In this document: piece by piece, positions 1 through 11,949 of the stretch
How positions within the stretch are numbered: position 1 is the first letter of the stretch
How the letters are laid out: each line of letters begins with the position of its first letter
Assembly (NCBI GenBank): GCA_023014365.1
Contig: JAEBUN010000046.1
Span: forward strand, 240,758-304,757
Source of the DNA: Lepiota brunneoincarnata
Taxonomy: Eukaryota; Basidiomycota; Agaricomycetes; Agaricales; Agaricaceae
Reading direction: 5' to 3'
DNA length: 64,000 nucleotides
Made by a program: the position numbers and the translations under genes
The notes under the pieces: model-generated
The model's database searches: none
Told to the model about the DNA's origin: nothing
What the model saw: only the letters and a program-made list of their open reading frames with translations

Positions 1-520
1 TGTGGTAGTTTTATAAATATCAAGGTGAGAACCCGGACATCATACCCTGCACCTGGCCGCCCGAGGACCAACTGGTCGCAATCCTGCGTAGTGCTTCTGG
101 TCTCTTCGTGATTGCATCTGTTGCAGTCAGATACGCCAGTGACTCTACCGCTGAAGTCGCAGGTCCGATAGGAAAGCTGAATATTCTAATCGCCTATCTG
201 GCTCACTCAGAGTGCGTGGGAGCAAAGAATCCCTCCGCCACCTTAGATCTCATATACTCTTTGATATACCGAAAGAAGTGTTTCCAATCACTGGACGGAT
301 TCTGGCACATTTAGCATTCAGATTTTCGGCTGTTCAAGGCCGACCAGGCCTTGTCGACTCAAGGTATTTGCAACCTGCCAGACCAATACTTTTTTTCGCA
401 AAAGTTAGACCTTCAAGTTCTCTGTACCAGCAACCGTACTTGGTGCAATATGAGGAGTGCCTCGTTCCACCCTTAAATAGTTGCTCAATAGACCAGCAAC
501 CTCTGCCGTCACAAGGGTGA
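1..520 (+). pseudogene. NACHT/NLR-like protein remnant
   Basis: Two overlapping frames carry pieces that resemble the segment after the NTPase domain of fungal NACHT proteins. The first (about 15-314) reads WPPEDQLVAILRSASGLFVI, like the family pattern in which an Asp/Gln helix is followed by a 'SxGLFIYA' stretch. The second frame (212-520) has IPKEVFPITGRILAHLAF. No Walker motifs are visible; they would lie left of the window. The first frame has an in-frame stop at position 6-8, and the two halves sit in different frames, so this is a decayed fragment or the tail of a frameshifted gene. The assignment rests on short pattern memory only. Confidence 0.35.
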
Positions 521-1045
521 GAGGCTGTAGCCTTCTCAACCCGGTATCAGAATGTTTTTGTTCGTTTGCATGCCCTCTGGGAACAACACCTCGCCGTTTC
601 ATAAGTATCTTAATTGATCATTAGACTATCTCCAGTTTAGTCCTGAACTTTCTTTCTTACCACCTCCGGTACGCACCCCCCAGGTTGGAACCAAGTGACG
701 CGAAACTCAACAGAATTTAGCGCGGGGGCTAGCGACGAGATAGACGAAAGAGGAAATCATATGCCCCAGCGTCGATCTGGCGTTGATGCACTGGTGGATG
801 TCCACCTTCAGTAGTAATAAGCGCAATTCCCAGACGGCGCACACAATGGCGGGCGGCCGTAGCCCCAGCCTTTTCTTTCTCGGTTCTCATGTGAAGCCGA
901 AATGCGTTGCGTTTTCTAGCACAGACACACTTGTAATGAATAGTGGCGTTGCTGCTAGGTTCTATGCTCGGAACCCAATTTTTTCTGACGTTCGACATGG
1001 TCCAGCCCGGTGACGCGTGGCGTTTTGTTGGGGGGGAGCCAGAAC
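521..1045. other. Unassigned intergenic stretch
   Basis: I see no convincing gene here. Short open frames on both strands have no recognisable motif. The right end merges into the promoter of the RNase T1-like gene. Confidence 0.5.
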
Positions 1046-1052
1046 TATAAAT
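1046..1052 (+). promoter_or_regulatory. Likely TATA box of RNase T1-like gene
   Basis: A TATAAAT motif lies 73-79 bases upstream of the chosen ATG at 1125, in the usual range for a TATA box in a fungal gene with a short leader. Confidence 0.5.
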
Positions 1053-1124
1053 TGGGCATTGATTGGCTCTCTACCGCTTGAGCACTTCACTTCGAACATT
1101 CTCCCCTCTATTCAAGCTATCGAA

Positions 1125-1736
1125 ATGCGTCGCTTCACAATTGCTTCTCTTGTTACTATGTGCCTCTTGTCCCAAGTTGCACAGGCTGTGCCTTCGGAAC
1201 TTGCGTCACGACAGGTCGGATCCCGGCAATGCGTTTGTGGAGAAAACCCACGTGAGTCCTTTTGGCAAATTGTTCTGGTGTCCGCGAAAGGCCCCTCATG
1301 GTTTTTTCTTTGTCCACAGCACGAACTATTCCCACAAACATGGTTTCGGGCGGCATCCTTCAGGGTAGAAGTGGGGGCGGCACGTCATCCTCCGGAAAGC
1401 ATTACCCTGTTCAATTTCAAAACAAAGAAGTAGGATTAACCTCCCGACTCATGTAGCAACGGAATCTGGTGTGGACTGATATTGTCGTAGCATTTCCCTT
1501 TTGTTTGTCCAGGCCGCACCTGGCGGGAATACCCGATTTTCCCTGGCTCGGTGTTCAAGAGCGGATTTGCGGGTGAGGATAGAGTTGTCTTTGACGAGAA
1601 GGGCAACTTCTGCGGTACGTCCCTTGCGCTGAACCATAGCGGGAGGTAACTGAATATCTCCTCCCCAGCTTGCGTCACACATGAGGGCGCCCCGACCCCA
1701 GGTGGTTTCGAGCTATGTGCCTTCCAGCATATGTGA
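1125..1736 (+). CDS. Secreted guanyl-specific ribonuclease, RNase N1/T1 family
   Basis: Predicted secreted endoribonuclease of 142 aa that would cleave RNA after guanosine. Exons 1125-1251, 1320-1429, 1491-1614 and 1669-1736 join in frame. Residues 1-22 form a signal peptide (hydrophobic core, cleavage near AQA). The T1 core can be followed: HYPVQFQNKE (70-79), WREYPIF (90-96) with E92 matching T1 Glu58, EDRVVF (108-113) with R110 matching Arg77, and VTHEGAP (123-129) with H125 matching His92. The position of T1 His40 (T1 has Tyr-Pro-His) is Val73 here, so one catalytic-site histidine appears lost, though H70 lies three residues away. Intron 2 uses the AG at 1489-1490; the later AG would break the frame. 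A TATA box lies upstream. The fold assignment is firm; activity is uncertain. Confidence 0.8.
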
Positions 1737-2079
1737 ATAGGAGCAACCCGTACCCCCGTTGGAGCAGCGGATTAAAGCATATAGTATTATGTTGAACTTC
1801 CAGAGAAACGTAGTTCCAAGCAGCTGTTGATTCTCGTGCCAATGTATATGCTGACAGGTGGAGCAGAAGAATGCCCGGGGTGAAAGTCTGAAATCACAAC
1901 TTGGTCCAGGAAAGCTGACCGTTGGGCTGGGTGCTTTTCTGTTCAGTGAGAGTATATGAGTTCTAATTTAGCGTCGCCGTGCGACAGCATAAGGTTGGAC
2001 ATATTCACTACCTTTGTAAAGCTGTATGGTCTACGTTGCAGAAACGTGTGATCGGTTATATATGCAGTGTTGCCCGTTC
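1737..2079. other. Unassigned spacer
   Basis: The DNA between the RNase gene and the plus-strand HNH relic shows no recognisable coding or structural signal. Confidence 0.4.
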
Positions 2080-3100
2080 TTACCTTCAACTCGAATTTCC
2101 ACAATGTGTTCCCAGTTGCATTGATAATCAGTCGGAGCTTAAGTTTTTCAAGATGAACAACTTTAAACCACACTTCATCGAGGTTGGCTGCTTGTCTAAC
2201 CCAGTTGTCTTGCAAGACTTGCACTCAGACTCAGAAAACCATCTTCAAAGTAAGGCTGCCACTCTCGCACGGATAGCCCTCTCTGCGCTACTCTGGGCCG
2301 AGGAGCACGAAGATGAAGAAACCAAAGAATGAGTACGAACTGTAGATGCCTGTGGCGGTCACTGTCTATTTAAAAATGCTGATCAGGATTGTGCTGTCGA
2401 GTATGCCCACTATGTGCCGAAAAGTCTAGGAAACTAGGAGAGCTTGGTAAATGTCATATTTGTGCTGCTACTCATAAGTCTGAAACGGCTTCCAGTTTAC
2501 TAAACTCGAGTGGCATCGAAGAATAGAACATATCCTGGATACCCGATATAAAATCACTTCACATGTGGAATATGGTGTCGGGGGGCAACTGACCTGGAGT
2601 GGGGTGGAGCAGCCTTGCCCGCCATGCAGAATGAGCCAGTGTGGATCCTCGTACCAGAAGAACATGATGTCCATTCCTTCTGTGGCACCAAGGTGATAGC
2701 GCATTGCAAGAGTTTTCCAACCTTTGAAGTACCTTAGCTTCATTGAATCCTATCTACATCTGTATTTACGATACTTGACATAGGAAAAGTCATTCAAATA
2801 CCGCCTTGGTCCGATCCCCGGCAGGATGGAACACTCGCCCGTCGTTCGTCAGCACACTCTTTCGACTCAGGAGATAACACCATCATCACGCTCCATGTTT
2901 GCTCATTTTAGAATCTACTTCTGTTAGTACGGCAGCTTCATCCCAAATCCACCATTTCCGAAACCGGCCGCAAAACAGACCCGATGCCCCCCCGCCATAA
3001 TCCTTCCATTTTGTGACGGCGAATCCAATTCTGCAGAAAATTGCCACCATACGTTGTGAGGGAGGAAACCCGCCTGCATGCAGAATCCGGCCTTGCACAC
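2080..3100 (+). pseudogene. HNH-like gene relic, plus-strand copy (C0)
   Basis: This is a decayed member of the gene family amplified on the minus strand at 12-23 kb, here in the opposite orientation. Pieces appear in family order but in shifting frames. They are a Gln-Ser N-terminal piece (about 2090), the HNH first half ACGGHCLF ... CAVEYAHYVPKSL (about 2348-2430), a LEWH...DTRYKI piece (about 2505-2555), a counterpart of LHAMHNKPAW (about 2610-2660), FKYRLGPIPGRMEH (about 2795-2835), a degenerate LHPK...GRK motif (about 2945-2985), and ILQKIAT (about 3030). Stops and indels separate them, so it cannot encode a full protein. Confidence 0.7.
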
Positions 3101-4285
3101 ATTTTTATTAGGTGTTTAAGTAGCACATTTGTACTTGAATACCCCAGCTCCTAACGACAAGGATGTCTCTGCTGCCATAAGACCGACGATAGGCTACAGC
3201 GTAACGGACTACAGTTTCTTGACCTACAGTTTCATTCTCTCAGTCTCTCTCTTTCACTCTCGTTCTCCAACATACCGCATAGACCCGGCCTATCCCCGAT
3301 GAGGCCATGAAAGACCAGGAGTTCAACCCACTGCCTCCACCTCTTCCATCTCCGAGCCACCAGAGTTCCTCTTACGACCATGCTCTCACCGGTGGCCCTC
3401 CGTAGACTTTACCACCCCAAGTCGTCACTTCCGCGACCACATGAACCTTTCAGCCTCCTGTTTGCAGTCGGGCCCATGTTTCAACATTGACATACCACAG
3501 ACCCCTCCCCGGCACCCCCACTCCAGACCCGGTCAAGGTCCCTTCCCGTACCGTACACTTCACATGGCTCGCAGCATATACGGCACTGACTCGATCGGTG
3601 ATCTGTTGCGCGGCTCCTATCACCCTTCTGTGTTCCCCCTGTACTGCTCCCGACTCGTTGGAAATACTCCTCACCTCCATGCCTGGTCGTTGCCCGACCC
3701 TACATTCCCCATCTGCGCCGAGCATCTCAGGGCACGGCATGGTGCTACATAAGAGTATCAAGTTCTCGTGCGCTGTTTCAGCCAGGTAGACTAAAAACCA
3801 AGTCCCAAGATCCTATGATCTACCTCTATCGGAGCCGAGCTCGACTAGGTGTATGTAGCATGTTATATGTGCTCCACAACACTGTGTTGTGACCGGGGGC
3901 GCTCGAATCGCATCACGTCGTCGGTCGCGACAGCCACATCACAAATAGGGTGCTCTTCTCTATCAAACTGGGTGAGTGTAACGCTTCCTCTTCTTTTGAT
4001 CTTCTGCTGATCGTATGCCCGTTTCGTAGCTATTTGTTTCGATTCGTAGTATAAATTCGGGTGCTTGAGCACCTCGCTAGCAGTGGGTCGCCTCCCCTTT
4101 CGCTTTCTCTCTCTCTCGCAGCTTGCTCCTCGAACCCATTGTCTTGACTTGTTATCCCCTTATCACACACACACTCTTTCTCTCGTTTGAGGGACTCGAG
4201 CCCCAGTGACTGTTCCGTCAGTCGCGCTCGTTTTACTTTTTTTTGTTGCGAGCGTACTTCGCGCTTTACAGTACCCACAAACCAA
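3101..4285. other. Unassigned stretch
   Basis: No confident gene. A pyrimidine-rich, Pro/Ser-biased open stretch lies around 3310-3790 (for example the 100-codon frame at 3487-3789), but it shows no family motif and is probably low-complexity DNA. CT-rich runs occur near 3240 and 4100. Confidence 0.4.
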
Positions 4286-5600
4286 TGTTTCTCAAGAACT
4301 CTGCATTGCCTTCGAGCACCAGTTCAGGCGCACGGGGAGCCTGAATGACCTTAAGACAATCACGTACACACAGCAGGTGAAAGGATGTTCATCTGGGGGT
4401 GTCCTTCACGAGGGACGAGGACGCCTTGCAAGAGCACAAGTGAACAGAACCAACGTCTATTCGAGGGGGGACCAAGGAACTCGACCCCTCTTGACTACTA
4501 TATACATGAGGTAGCTGATTCTAATAGGTGTCACGTTGAGGAAGTGCGAACCCCGGTTTAAGCCAGGACCGCGGGCTTACAGCAGGCATGGTGCTCATAC
4601 CTAATAGTCATCACAATAAACTAGTATAGTTAACCAATCCCGAGAACGCTCTCCAGAGCCAGTTTCGATGCACTGGAGTTTTGAGGAACCCCGAGGATGT
4701 AATCAACAAGCAACAGCAGGTGGTGTCCCTTGTGCCGGATGATCACCGTGATAAACCATCGCTGCTCAACAATCTCGGTGGTTCTTTGACGAATCAATTT
4801 TTGCGTACAAGTGTGCTGAGCAATCTCAGCGAGGCCATCAAGACTACACAACAGGCGGTTTTTGCTCGCTCCAGATGGTCGTACCGATAAAACAAGGCGG
4901 CTCAACTACCTGGGGAATTCCTTCACAAGGAGATTCAGGCATACAGGGATGTTGAGCGACCTCGAGGAAGCAATTGGAAACCATCGGCACGCAGTATTGG
5001 TCACCCCTGGTGATCACGCCAACAAACCAATGCAGCTCAACAACCTAGGGGTTTCTTCGGAGAGCTGTAATTGGATGGACAGAGCAGCCGAATGACTTCG
5101 AGGAAGCAACTATAAGCTGATACCAGCACGGTTCAACAGCCCCGGGTTCAGAATTCGGTTCGAACGAACGGGGATGCTGTACTACTCTGAGGGGGCTATC
5201 GGGAATACACATCTGGCACTGTTCCTCGCCCTTGATGACCATGCCGATAAACCAACACGGCTCAGGAACCTCAGAATTTCTTGGAGAATTGGTTTGGGCC
5301 TATAGGGATGTTAAGCGACCTCGATGAAGCGATGGACAATCAAGAGCGGGCAGTGTTGCTTAGTGACAATGATGTTAACCCATAAGCGATGATCGATGTT
5401 TCCTCATCGTTCACAACGATTCATCACTTCAGACGACGGTATCCACCTAGGACGATTGATGCTGAGGGTTATGCTAACATCTTGCAAGGCGTACCAAATT
5501 TCCTGGGACATCCGGCTAATAAAATATCCAAAGGATATGCTGCACAGACCTGGTACCATCGTTATCAACCAGAAACCGCAGGCAGCGGGGAACCATGTGC
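4286..5600 (+). pseudogene. Degenerate TPR-repeat protein gene
   Basis: Several short frames carry the repeat signature of fungal tetratricopeptide proteins: FRRTGSLNDL (about 4325-4355), DKPSLLNNLGGSLTNQF (about 4750-4800), VLSNLSEAI, TRRFRHTGMLSDLEEAI (about 4925-4975) and HANKPMQLNNLG (about 5018-5050). Later units (to about 5600) are recognisable only in fragments. Stops and frame changes break the units repeatedly. In intact proteins such arrays often follow an NTPase or precede a CHAT protease domain, but neither is visible here. The repeat spacing of about 40-50 codons agrees with the family. Confidence 0.65.
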
Positions 5601-5936
5601 CGGACCAGACCGCAACCCAAATATCACGAAAACTGAGCAGCTTCAGGCAATGTCATTCGGAGCAGGGACCCGTTGACTCTACACCAAATTACTAGGTGTT
5701 TAGTAAATAGCACGATTCCAGATGAACCAAACCCATCCGTTCCGAGTGTTTTCAAGTCGTGGGCCTCAATTTTCCCCTATCGCTTTTGTCAGCCCTCCAC
5801 ACTGAATGCAAGTGGTGTTCGTTTGTGATCTACATATGTACTGTCCAGGGCCAGTCCATCAACGAGCATTCCATTGAGCTGTAAAATACGCCAGCGATGT
5901 ACGCAGGACCAACGAGTGATGCAATTGAGGTTGGGC

Positions 5937-7278
5937 TCAACCCTCCCGCCTACAACCTCCAGGAAGCAAAAAGCGAAACTTCTCCGCATTTTCAAGTACA
6001 TATCGGGGAAGTCCAACCGCTGATTTCAGCCTGCACACACTTTCATCTGCGCTGAATCCGGAAGAGTTCAAACTGACTTACGGGTCAAGGTTCATTTGTG
6101 AGAACATGTCACGGTACTAGCATCCTCTCAGCGATCACACAACAATACAGGGAGAGTGCGCACGTTGTATGCCTCCGGTAACATTCCAAAAATATCTTCT
6201 CCCTTACAAATAGTCGCCTGTATCTTGTTCGGGTCAAGGCGGTTAATTCGGCCCCCAATTCGGTCCGCATGAGAGAAGCCTTTCATTTTGACAATATACT
6301 CAGGTAATGTTCGGAAGCAATAACTGCAGTGCCATCCAGAATCAGCGAGGACGCGTTCCGTGCTCTTTGAGTGGCGGTAGAAGCTGCTATCGTTCCATAT
6401 GTGTGCACTAGCGCGCCAGCTGTCGAAGCCTAGGAACCATTCAAAGCTGCAGTGGACGTCATGAGGAAGCACGTCAGAATGAAGATAGGATTTGGGTACC
6501 TGTACAGAAAGTTCCGCAGCTGGAGGTGTATTGATCTTCCAAAGTCGCAGGCTTTCAGCAGCTCTACGGTATGACGCGAGGGTATCTCATCCAAGTCAGA
6601 CATTAGGACCAAGGTTTGTGATGAAGAGGGAAATGTCTTTATGCGCGCCCGTAGGAGTCTGGTCATGGTATCTCGGGTGTGTGCTTCTACGTCCCATGGT
6701 GACTGGCCTTTCGTTAGTGCGTATCCGGGTAGACTGGGAAGATTCTGCTCAAATTCAATGCATTAAGAAATGGGGGGTGAAGGGACGCACAATTGATATA
6801 CGATCTTGTGCTGAAACTTAGAAAACCTCGCGCTATGTTTGCGAAAATAAGTCTCCTTCCCCATCCCGGTAAATGTCGCATTTGACTCCACTATCAAGAA
6901 ATAGTCTACGACCGGATCGAGCTCGTTGAGGCGTACCTCGAGCAAATCGAGCTCAGTGCTCATAAGCACAGCATCTAAAACCTTCAAGTCGACCCCCACC
7001 CTTCGCGTTGACCACCCATGTAGAAGGCATGTGTGGGCATCCAGACTCAAGCCTTCTGAATAGAAATGCGGAAGAACTTCCCTCGGTCCTGCATCACGAT
7101 CCCATATTGGTCGACTGGCGTAAGATATGAGGTTGCGAATTTGGTATTGGTTTTGGAAGCCATAGAAGAGTGCGGTGGTGAATATGAGCAAGAACGGAAT
7201 AAATGTGACGAGGCGGCGTCTGGCTGCCAACATTGTGGATACTGTTGGAGGTCCAGTAGAATTCGACACCTTGTGCAA
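5937..7278 (-). CDS. GT17 family N-acetylglucosaminyltransferase-like type II membrane protein
   Basis: Predicted Golgi glycosyltransferase of family 17, related to the beta-1,4-mannosyl-glycoprotein GlcNAc transferase that adds bisecting GlcNAc. Exons on the minus strand are 7278-6791, 6733-6500, 6446-6164, 6116-6082 and 6030-5937, all GT-AG with matching phases, giving 377 aa. A downstream ATG at 7233 (MLAARRR) would give 362 aa and may be the true start. One membrane segment ([19 protein letters not shown]) follows a basic N-terminus. Family motifs in order are [32 protein letters not shown], the DxD-like [37 protein letters not shown] and a C-terminal [16 protein letters not shown]. Exon 4 is only 35 nt. 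All signatures are present, so the gene looks intact. Confidence 0.88.
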
Positions 7279-8992
7279 CGGGGTTGCGCAAGCACAGGGG
7301 GCGGTTGGTACCTGGTCAGTGTTCAGCTTGCATCATCAAGCGCCAATGTCAGACAATAATAAGTGTAAATAACCCCATCGCCAAGACCTCGATAATGGAA
7401 AAGGTAATTGTTATTGTGGGTCCAACCGGGCATGGTGTGACAATCACGTCTGAATAAGGTGAGGGGTTCAACCAGTTTCATAATTCTAGGTGCAGTGATC
7501 CCTTCACATTTCTTGAATGTGGTAAGGCTAGCTTACAGCTCAGGGGTGACAAGACCTGTATTCGGGTAGCTGCGTGACAGGTATTTAAGTCTTTACGTGT
7601 CCAAGTTGCGATGAGTACCGGAACTAAAAGGAGCGGTAATGTATGTAAAAAGTAAGTATTGGGTGCAAGTTAGGGAATGGGAGCGAAATATCAACAGTAC
7701 TAGAAAATTGCAACGTCCTCGCATAGCCGAGGCGACACCCATACGATGTGCATGAAGAGGCGAACAAAATGACGATAAGGCGGTGAACGTGTTTGGTTAT
7801 GTTGTGAGGCTGCAGCATGAGCGGCAGTCTGTCACCGCCTCCTAGGATTATACCGCTGTCAACGTTCTGGGCCTAGTCGATGCGGATGGGGGCACTACCG
7901 CCGGAGTAAAATCGCAATGTGTCGCGCATTTCCTCGCCAGAGCCAGAGCCACGAATTGAAACAGCACCCTACACATCCAAAGCCGTTCGTGCTAACGGAT
8001 ACGCGCACACAGACGCACGGCTGTGACGTATCTCTCTGAGGCGACACAAAGCACACATTTGGCGTACACCCTGTACCTTTTCGTATGCCACCCCGCCGAC
8101 ACAAGTAATCGCTCTTGGCCCGAGGAATGGCTAATATAGTGTCTGATTCCTGCGTTCTGGAGGCTATAGACCACGGGATGCTTGAAAGGCGAGCTGGAGA
8201 TGCCGTGGATAGGAAGAATGCGCAAAGATACGGCTCTATGCCATTTTTATCCCATTTTCGAGGATATGCGACACGTGCACTCTGAAAGAGAAGCTGGGAT
8301 ACACCCCACGGAGAATCTTGTAGTCAATCAATTACATTGCTGTTTTGGTGGATCAGCAATACGGTTCGGTAGAAGCCGTGAGTATCGTGCTCTGAAATGG
8401 CAGGCGTACAGTGTGAACAACACTACCAATGCGGGAGCAGTGAATGCTTTGAGATAATAGTGAACACTTGGGCTATGCCGACTGGAACGGTACTTACCTG
8501 GGCTTCGAATGGCAGATGAATTGGCCCGGCTGCCTTTCGAAGCTTAAGCGCCTTCTTTATGCGTGGGAATGTTTCTTTACATTTCACCCTTCTGATTTCC
8601 TTATCCACATCGGGGCCAATAGCTCTTCATAGATTATTTGATGTCCGACTTCCAGTCGGGCTGTCTGTGTAGTTTACCCCTGAAGAAAGCCACCGCTGCA
8701 GAGAGTGTGGGATAAAGTGAGCGGCACGCTCGCCACATGATGCGCGGAGAAGCACCGGCAGAGTAAGAGTCACTTATGGTTCGTTCCTCTCCCAACTTTG
8801 CGGGCGCATATTACTGGACCGGTACCTCAATCACCATGCGGGTTTATCACTTCTTCGATATTTCTTTCCACCAGGCACCTCCCAGCATGAACCCTCAGCC
8901 CCAAGCACCCGACATCCTTAGCTCCTAGGGATTACAAGATTTGCAGAGCGACCGTTATAAGGCTTGGCGATATGCTAACCTGGTCATAACCA
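7279..8992. other. Intergenic region between GT17 and P450 genes
   Basis: About 1.7 kb with only short unrelated open frames. A small basic frame on the minus strand (8608-8423) ends near a plausible splice donor, but no neighbouring exon could be found. The right part should hold the P450 promoter; I see no clear TATA box. Confidence 0.4.
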
Positions 8993-11075
8993 ATGATCGC
9001 CCTCTCTCACCCAATCCTCCTTTACACAGGAGTGCTCGCTGCTGCTTGGTGGTTGTACTCCCGTGTCCAAGAACGTCGGAATAATCCCAACGGTTTGCCC
9101 CTTCCACCTGGGCCAAAGGGATACCCTATCATCGGGAACCTCCTCGACCTTCCACACACGAAATCCTGGCTTGTATACGATCAATGGGCCAAGATCTACG
9201 GTATTCCAATGCCAAGTTCCCTGCATATCTTGACTAAAAAAGGTGAACAGGGGATATGTTTTACTTCAATGTCCTGGGACAGCCATTTGTTGTCCTTGGA
9301 TCGCCGGAGAGGACATATGACCTATTTGAACGACGCTCGTCCAACTATTCCGATCGTTCCCGTTTACCTATGCTCATGGAAATGTTGGTTCGCTTTTCCA
9401 TTCGTATGATACGTGTGCTTACCGGAGATATTCTCAGGATGAAGATGACTTATAACATGGCGTTCATGCCGTATGGCTTATGGTGGCGCCGCCATCGCAG
9501 AGCATTTCATGACCACTTCCACCCAAACATTGTACACAAATATCACCCGGTTCAACTTAGTACAGCCCGTGGCTTCCTCCGCCGCCTTTTGAAAAACCCC
9601 GAAGATTTCATGCACCATATTCGTCAGTAGGTCATTTTTGCGCCGAGTCCCACTTCAACCACCTTCCATTGGCCTAATACTGCCACCGATAGCTCATTCG
9701 CAGAAACAATTATGAAGATCACATACGGTATTACCATCCAAGAAGAGGACGATCCATATGTCAACGCAGCGGAAAAGGCACTCTCTGGACTCGCGGAGGC
9801 CGGTCACTATGGATCGTTCCTCGTCGACATTTTCCCAATTATGAAATACATACCAAGTTGGTTTCCCGGCGCAAATTGGAAGAGAAGAGCGGACAAATGG
9901 AATGAAGTGAATCGTGTGGTAGAGAACAGACCTTTCAATTTCGTTAGAGAGGAGATGGTAAGCCAGCCCTGTTACCAACTACATCGGCTTTAACTTGCTT
10001 ATCGGCATGTGGATTGGTTTAGAAAGCGGGAACTGCGATGCCTTCCATTGCAACTTCTATGATCGAAAATTTGCCTGATGACGGACATCCTAGCCGTGCC
10101 GAAGAAGAACAGATCATTCGAGAGACTTGTGCGGTGGCATTTGCGGGTGAGCGTTCATTCGAATAGCAGCAGTAGTGGCAATCTCAGACCCTCTGGTGCT
10201 CATACAGGCGGTGCGGACACGGTATGGCCTGGATACCCAGGATTTTATAACCCAGACTTACGCGTGCTGTTCAGACCGTCTCTGCAGTTCAATCGTTCTT
10301 TATGGCAATGTGTCTTTACCCGGACGTCCAGAAGAAAGCTCAAGCCGAACTCGACAACGTTCTCAAGGGTCGCTTGCCAGAATTCAATGACAGACCAAAC
10401 CTACCATATATCAACGCAATGGTTAAGGAGTCCATGAGATGGCAACAGGTGACCCCGCTAGGTACAGCGACCCGTTTTGCTCAATGGTTGTTAACAAGAA
10501 TAGCACTAATCCATTCACAGCTGTAGGACATATGTGTACAGATGGCGATGAGTACAATGGCTACTACATTCCCAAAGGCACAATCGTACTTGGCAATAGC
10601 TGGTATGAACTCTCTAAAAATTCCCCCTGATCATACGTTATACACGCCGCCAATGCAGGTCAATCCTTCACGACCCAGGAGTCTTCAAAGACCCACTGGA
10701 ATTTAACCCTGATCGTTATCTCAAAGACGGGAATATCAATCCTGCGGTCCGTGATCCAAGTATAGCCGCCTTTGGGTTTGGTAGGAGAATTTGTCCTGAC
10801 AGATTCATGAGCGACAACTCCTTGTTCTCTGTCGTGTCGCATGTTCTGACCGTGTACAATATTCGGCCTGGATTGGATGAAAATGGGAAAGAGGTAGAGA
10901 TCGTGCCCGACGTTACTGACGGACTATTATCGTGAGTGTTACTAAATGTGGCTGATAATCGACTAACGATTTTGGTAATATGTGGCATAGGTATCCCAAG
11001 CCTTTCCCATGCAGGATTACCCCTCGATCGAGGCAAGCCGAAGAGCTGATCCACAACTCTGAGCTCATGGATTAA
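8993..11075 (+). CDS. Cytochrome P450 monooxygenase
   Basis: Predicted ER-anchored haem-thiolate monooxygenase of 519 aa; substrate unknown. Ten exons join in frame: 8993-9200, 9251-9383, 9438-9626, 9693-9957, 10023-10146, 10208-10221, 10275-10461, 10521-10602, 10659-10931 and 10991-11075. Exon 6 is only 14 nt and carries part of the I-helix. Features in order are an N-terminal membrane anchor (residues 5-22), the proline hinge PPGP (38-41), the I-helix AGGADTT, the K-helix KESMR (ExxR pair), FNPDRY, and the haem loop FGFGRRICPDRF with Cys446 as fifth iron ligand. The usual Gly two residues after that Cys is Asp448. The overall pattern (for example YNMAFMPYG and the WRRHRRAF helix) resembles the CYP families expanded in Agaricomycetes, but I do not assign a CYP number. 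The gene looks intact. Confidence 0.92.
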
Positions 11076-11949
11076 TGTTACTTGTATCTGACGAATGTAG
11101 TTGCATTAGACTCCTTTGTCACCCCCCCGCTTGACTGTTAGCAACTAAACCCAGAGTTATGAATGCCCAGGGCATAGTCCGGCGAAATGTCGAATGAGAC
11201 GCCGAATTATTTATTTGGAGATATGTAAGGCGGGGTTTTTCAAAAGCACTCAATTAGCCGAAACCGTACAGTGACGTCAATCGTCCCCATAGACGAAGAA
11301 GGCGATGAGTCCTGTATCGCAACGGACTGAATACAACGCTGTACTGTACATACAGTACACTAATGAGAGCATTAAGTATCATCGCAGCAGAAGGGCCACA
11401 TTTCTCAGACCATTACCTGATCGATTCCACTGAAAGGTTGGTTGTTGTTTTAGGTAGCGAGGGACTTTGCGAGTGCGACGTTGAACGTACGTCGCGTGCT
11501 CTTAGACCCAGAGAATTTTGTGAGGGGTTCAGGGGGTATTATTCTGCCCCCGTCTTCTACATACCCATGTCGTATTTAAACAAACCAAGCTATTGTATGT
11601 AGATGAAACACGAGTGGGTAAAACCTACACTCGTAACTAGGAAACAAATTTTAAATAAAGGGCGGACATATGCTAGTTGAATGGCGTGTCCTAGCTCGGC
11701 GACGTTGAAGTCGCGAAAACCGAGCGTAAAGGGTAGAGTGGGGAATTGGGAGACAAAAGATAAAAAAAGAAGATAAAAAAAATAGAGTACATACGTGTAT
11801 CCTGTGGGTGCCCGTCGTCGTGGAGCTGATACCCAGACGCCGTGGGCGCAGGAACGGAAACGGAGGCCGGAGGCGGTGAGCGGGTGCAAATGTCGATGCA
11901 TATCGGGACTTGTGACGGGAGGGCACGAGCTTGCATTTCCGTTGCTAGC
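11076..11949. other. Spacer with one short HNH-unit relic
   Basis: Mostly unassigned. Positions 11370-11430 match the sequence that ends each HNH unit further right (the 'TCAGACCAnnACCTGATnGATTCCAC' block), so this is the leftmost trace of the array. A purine-rich run of A and G lies near 11755-11785. Confidence 0.5.
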
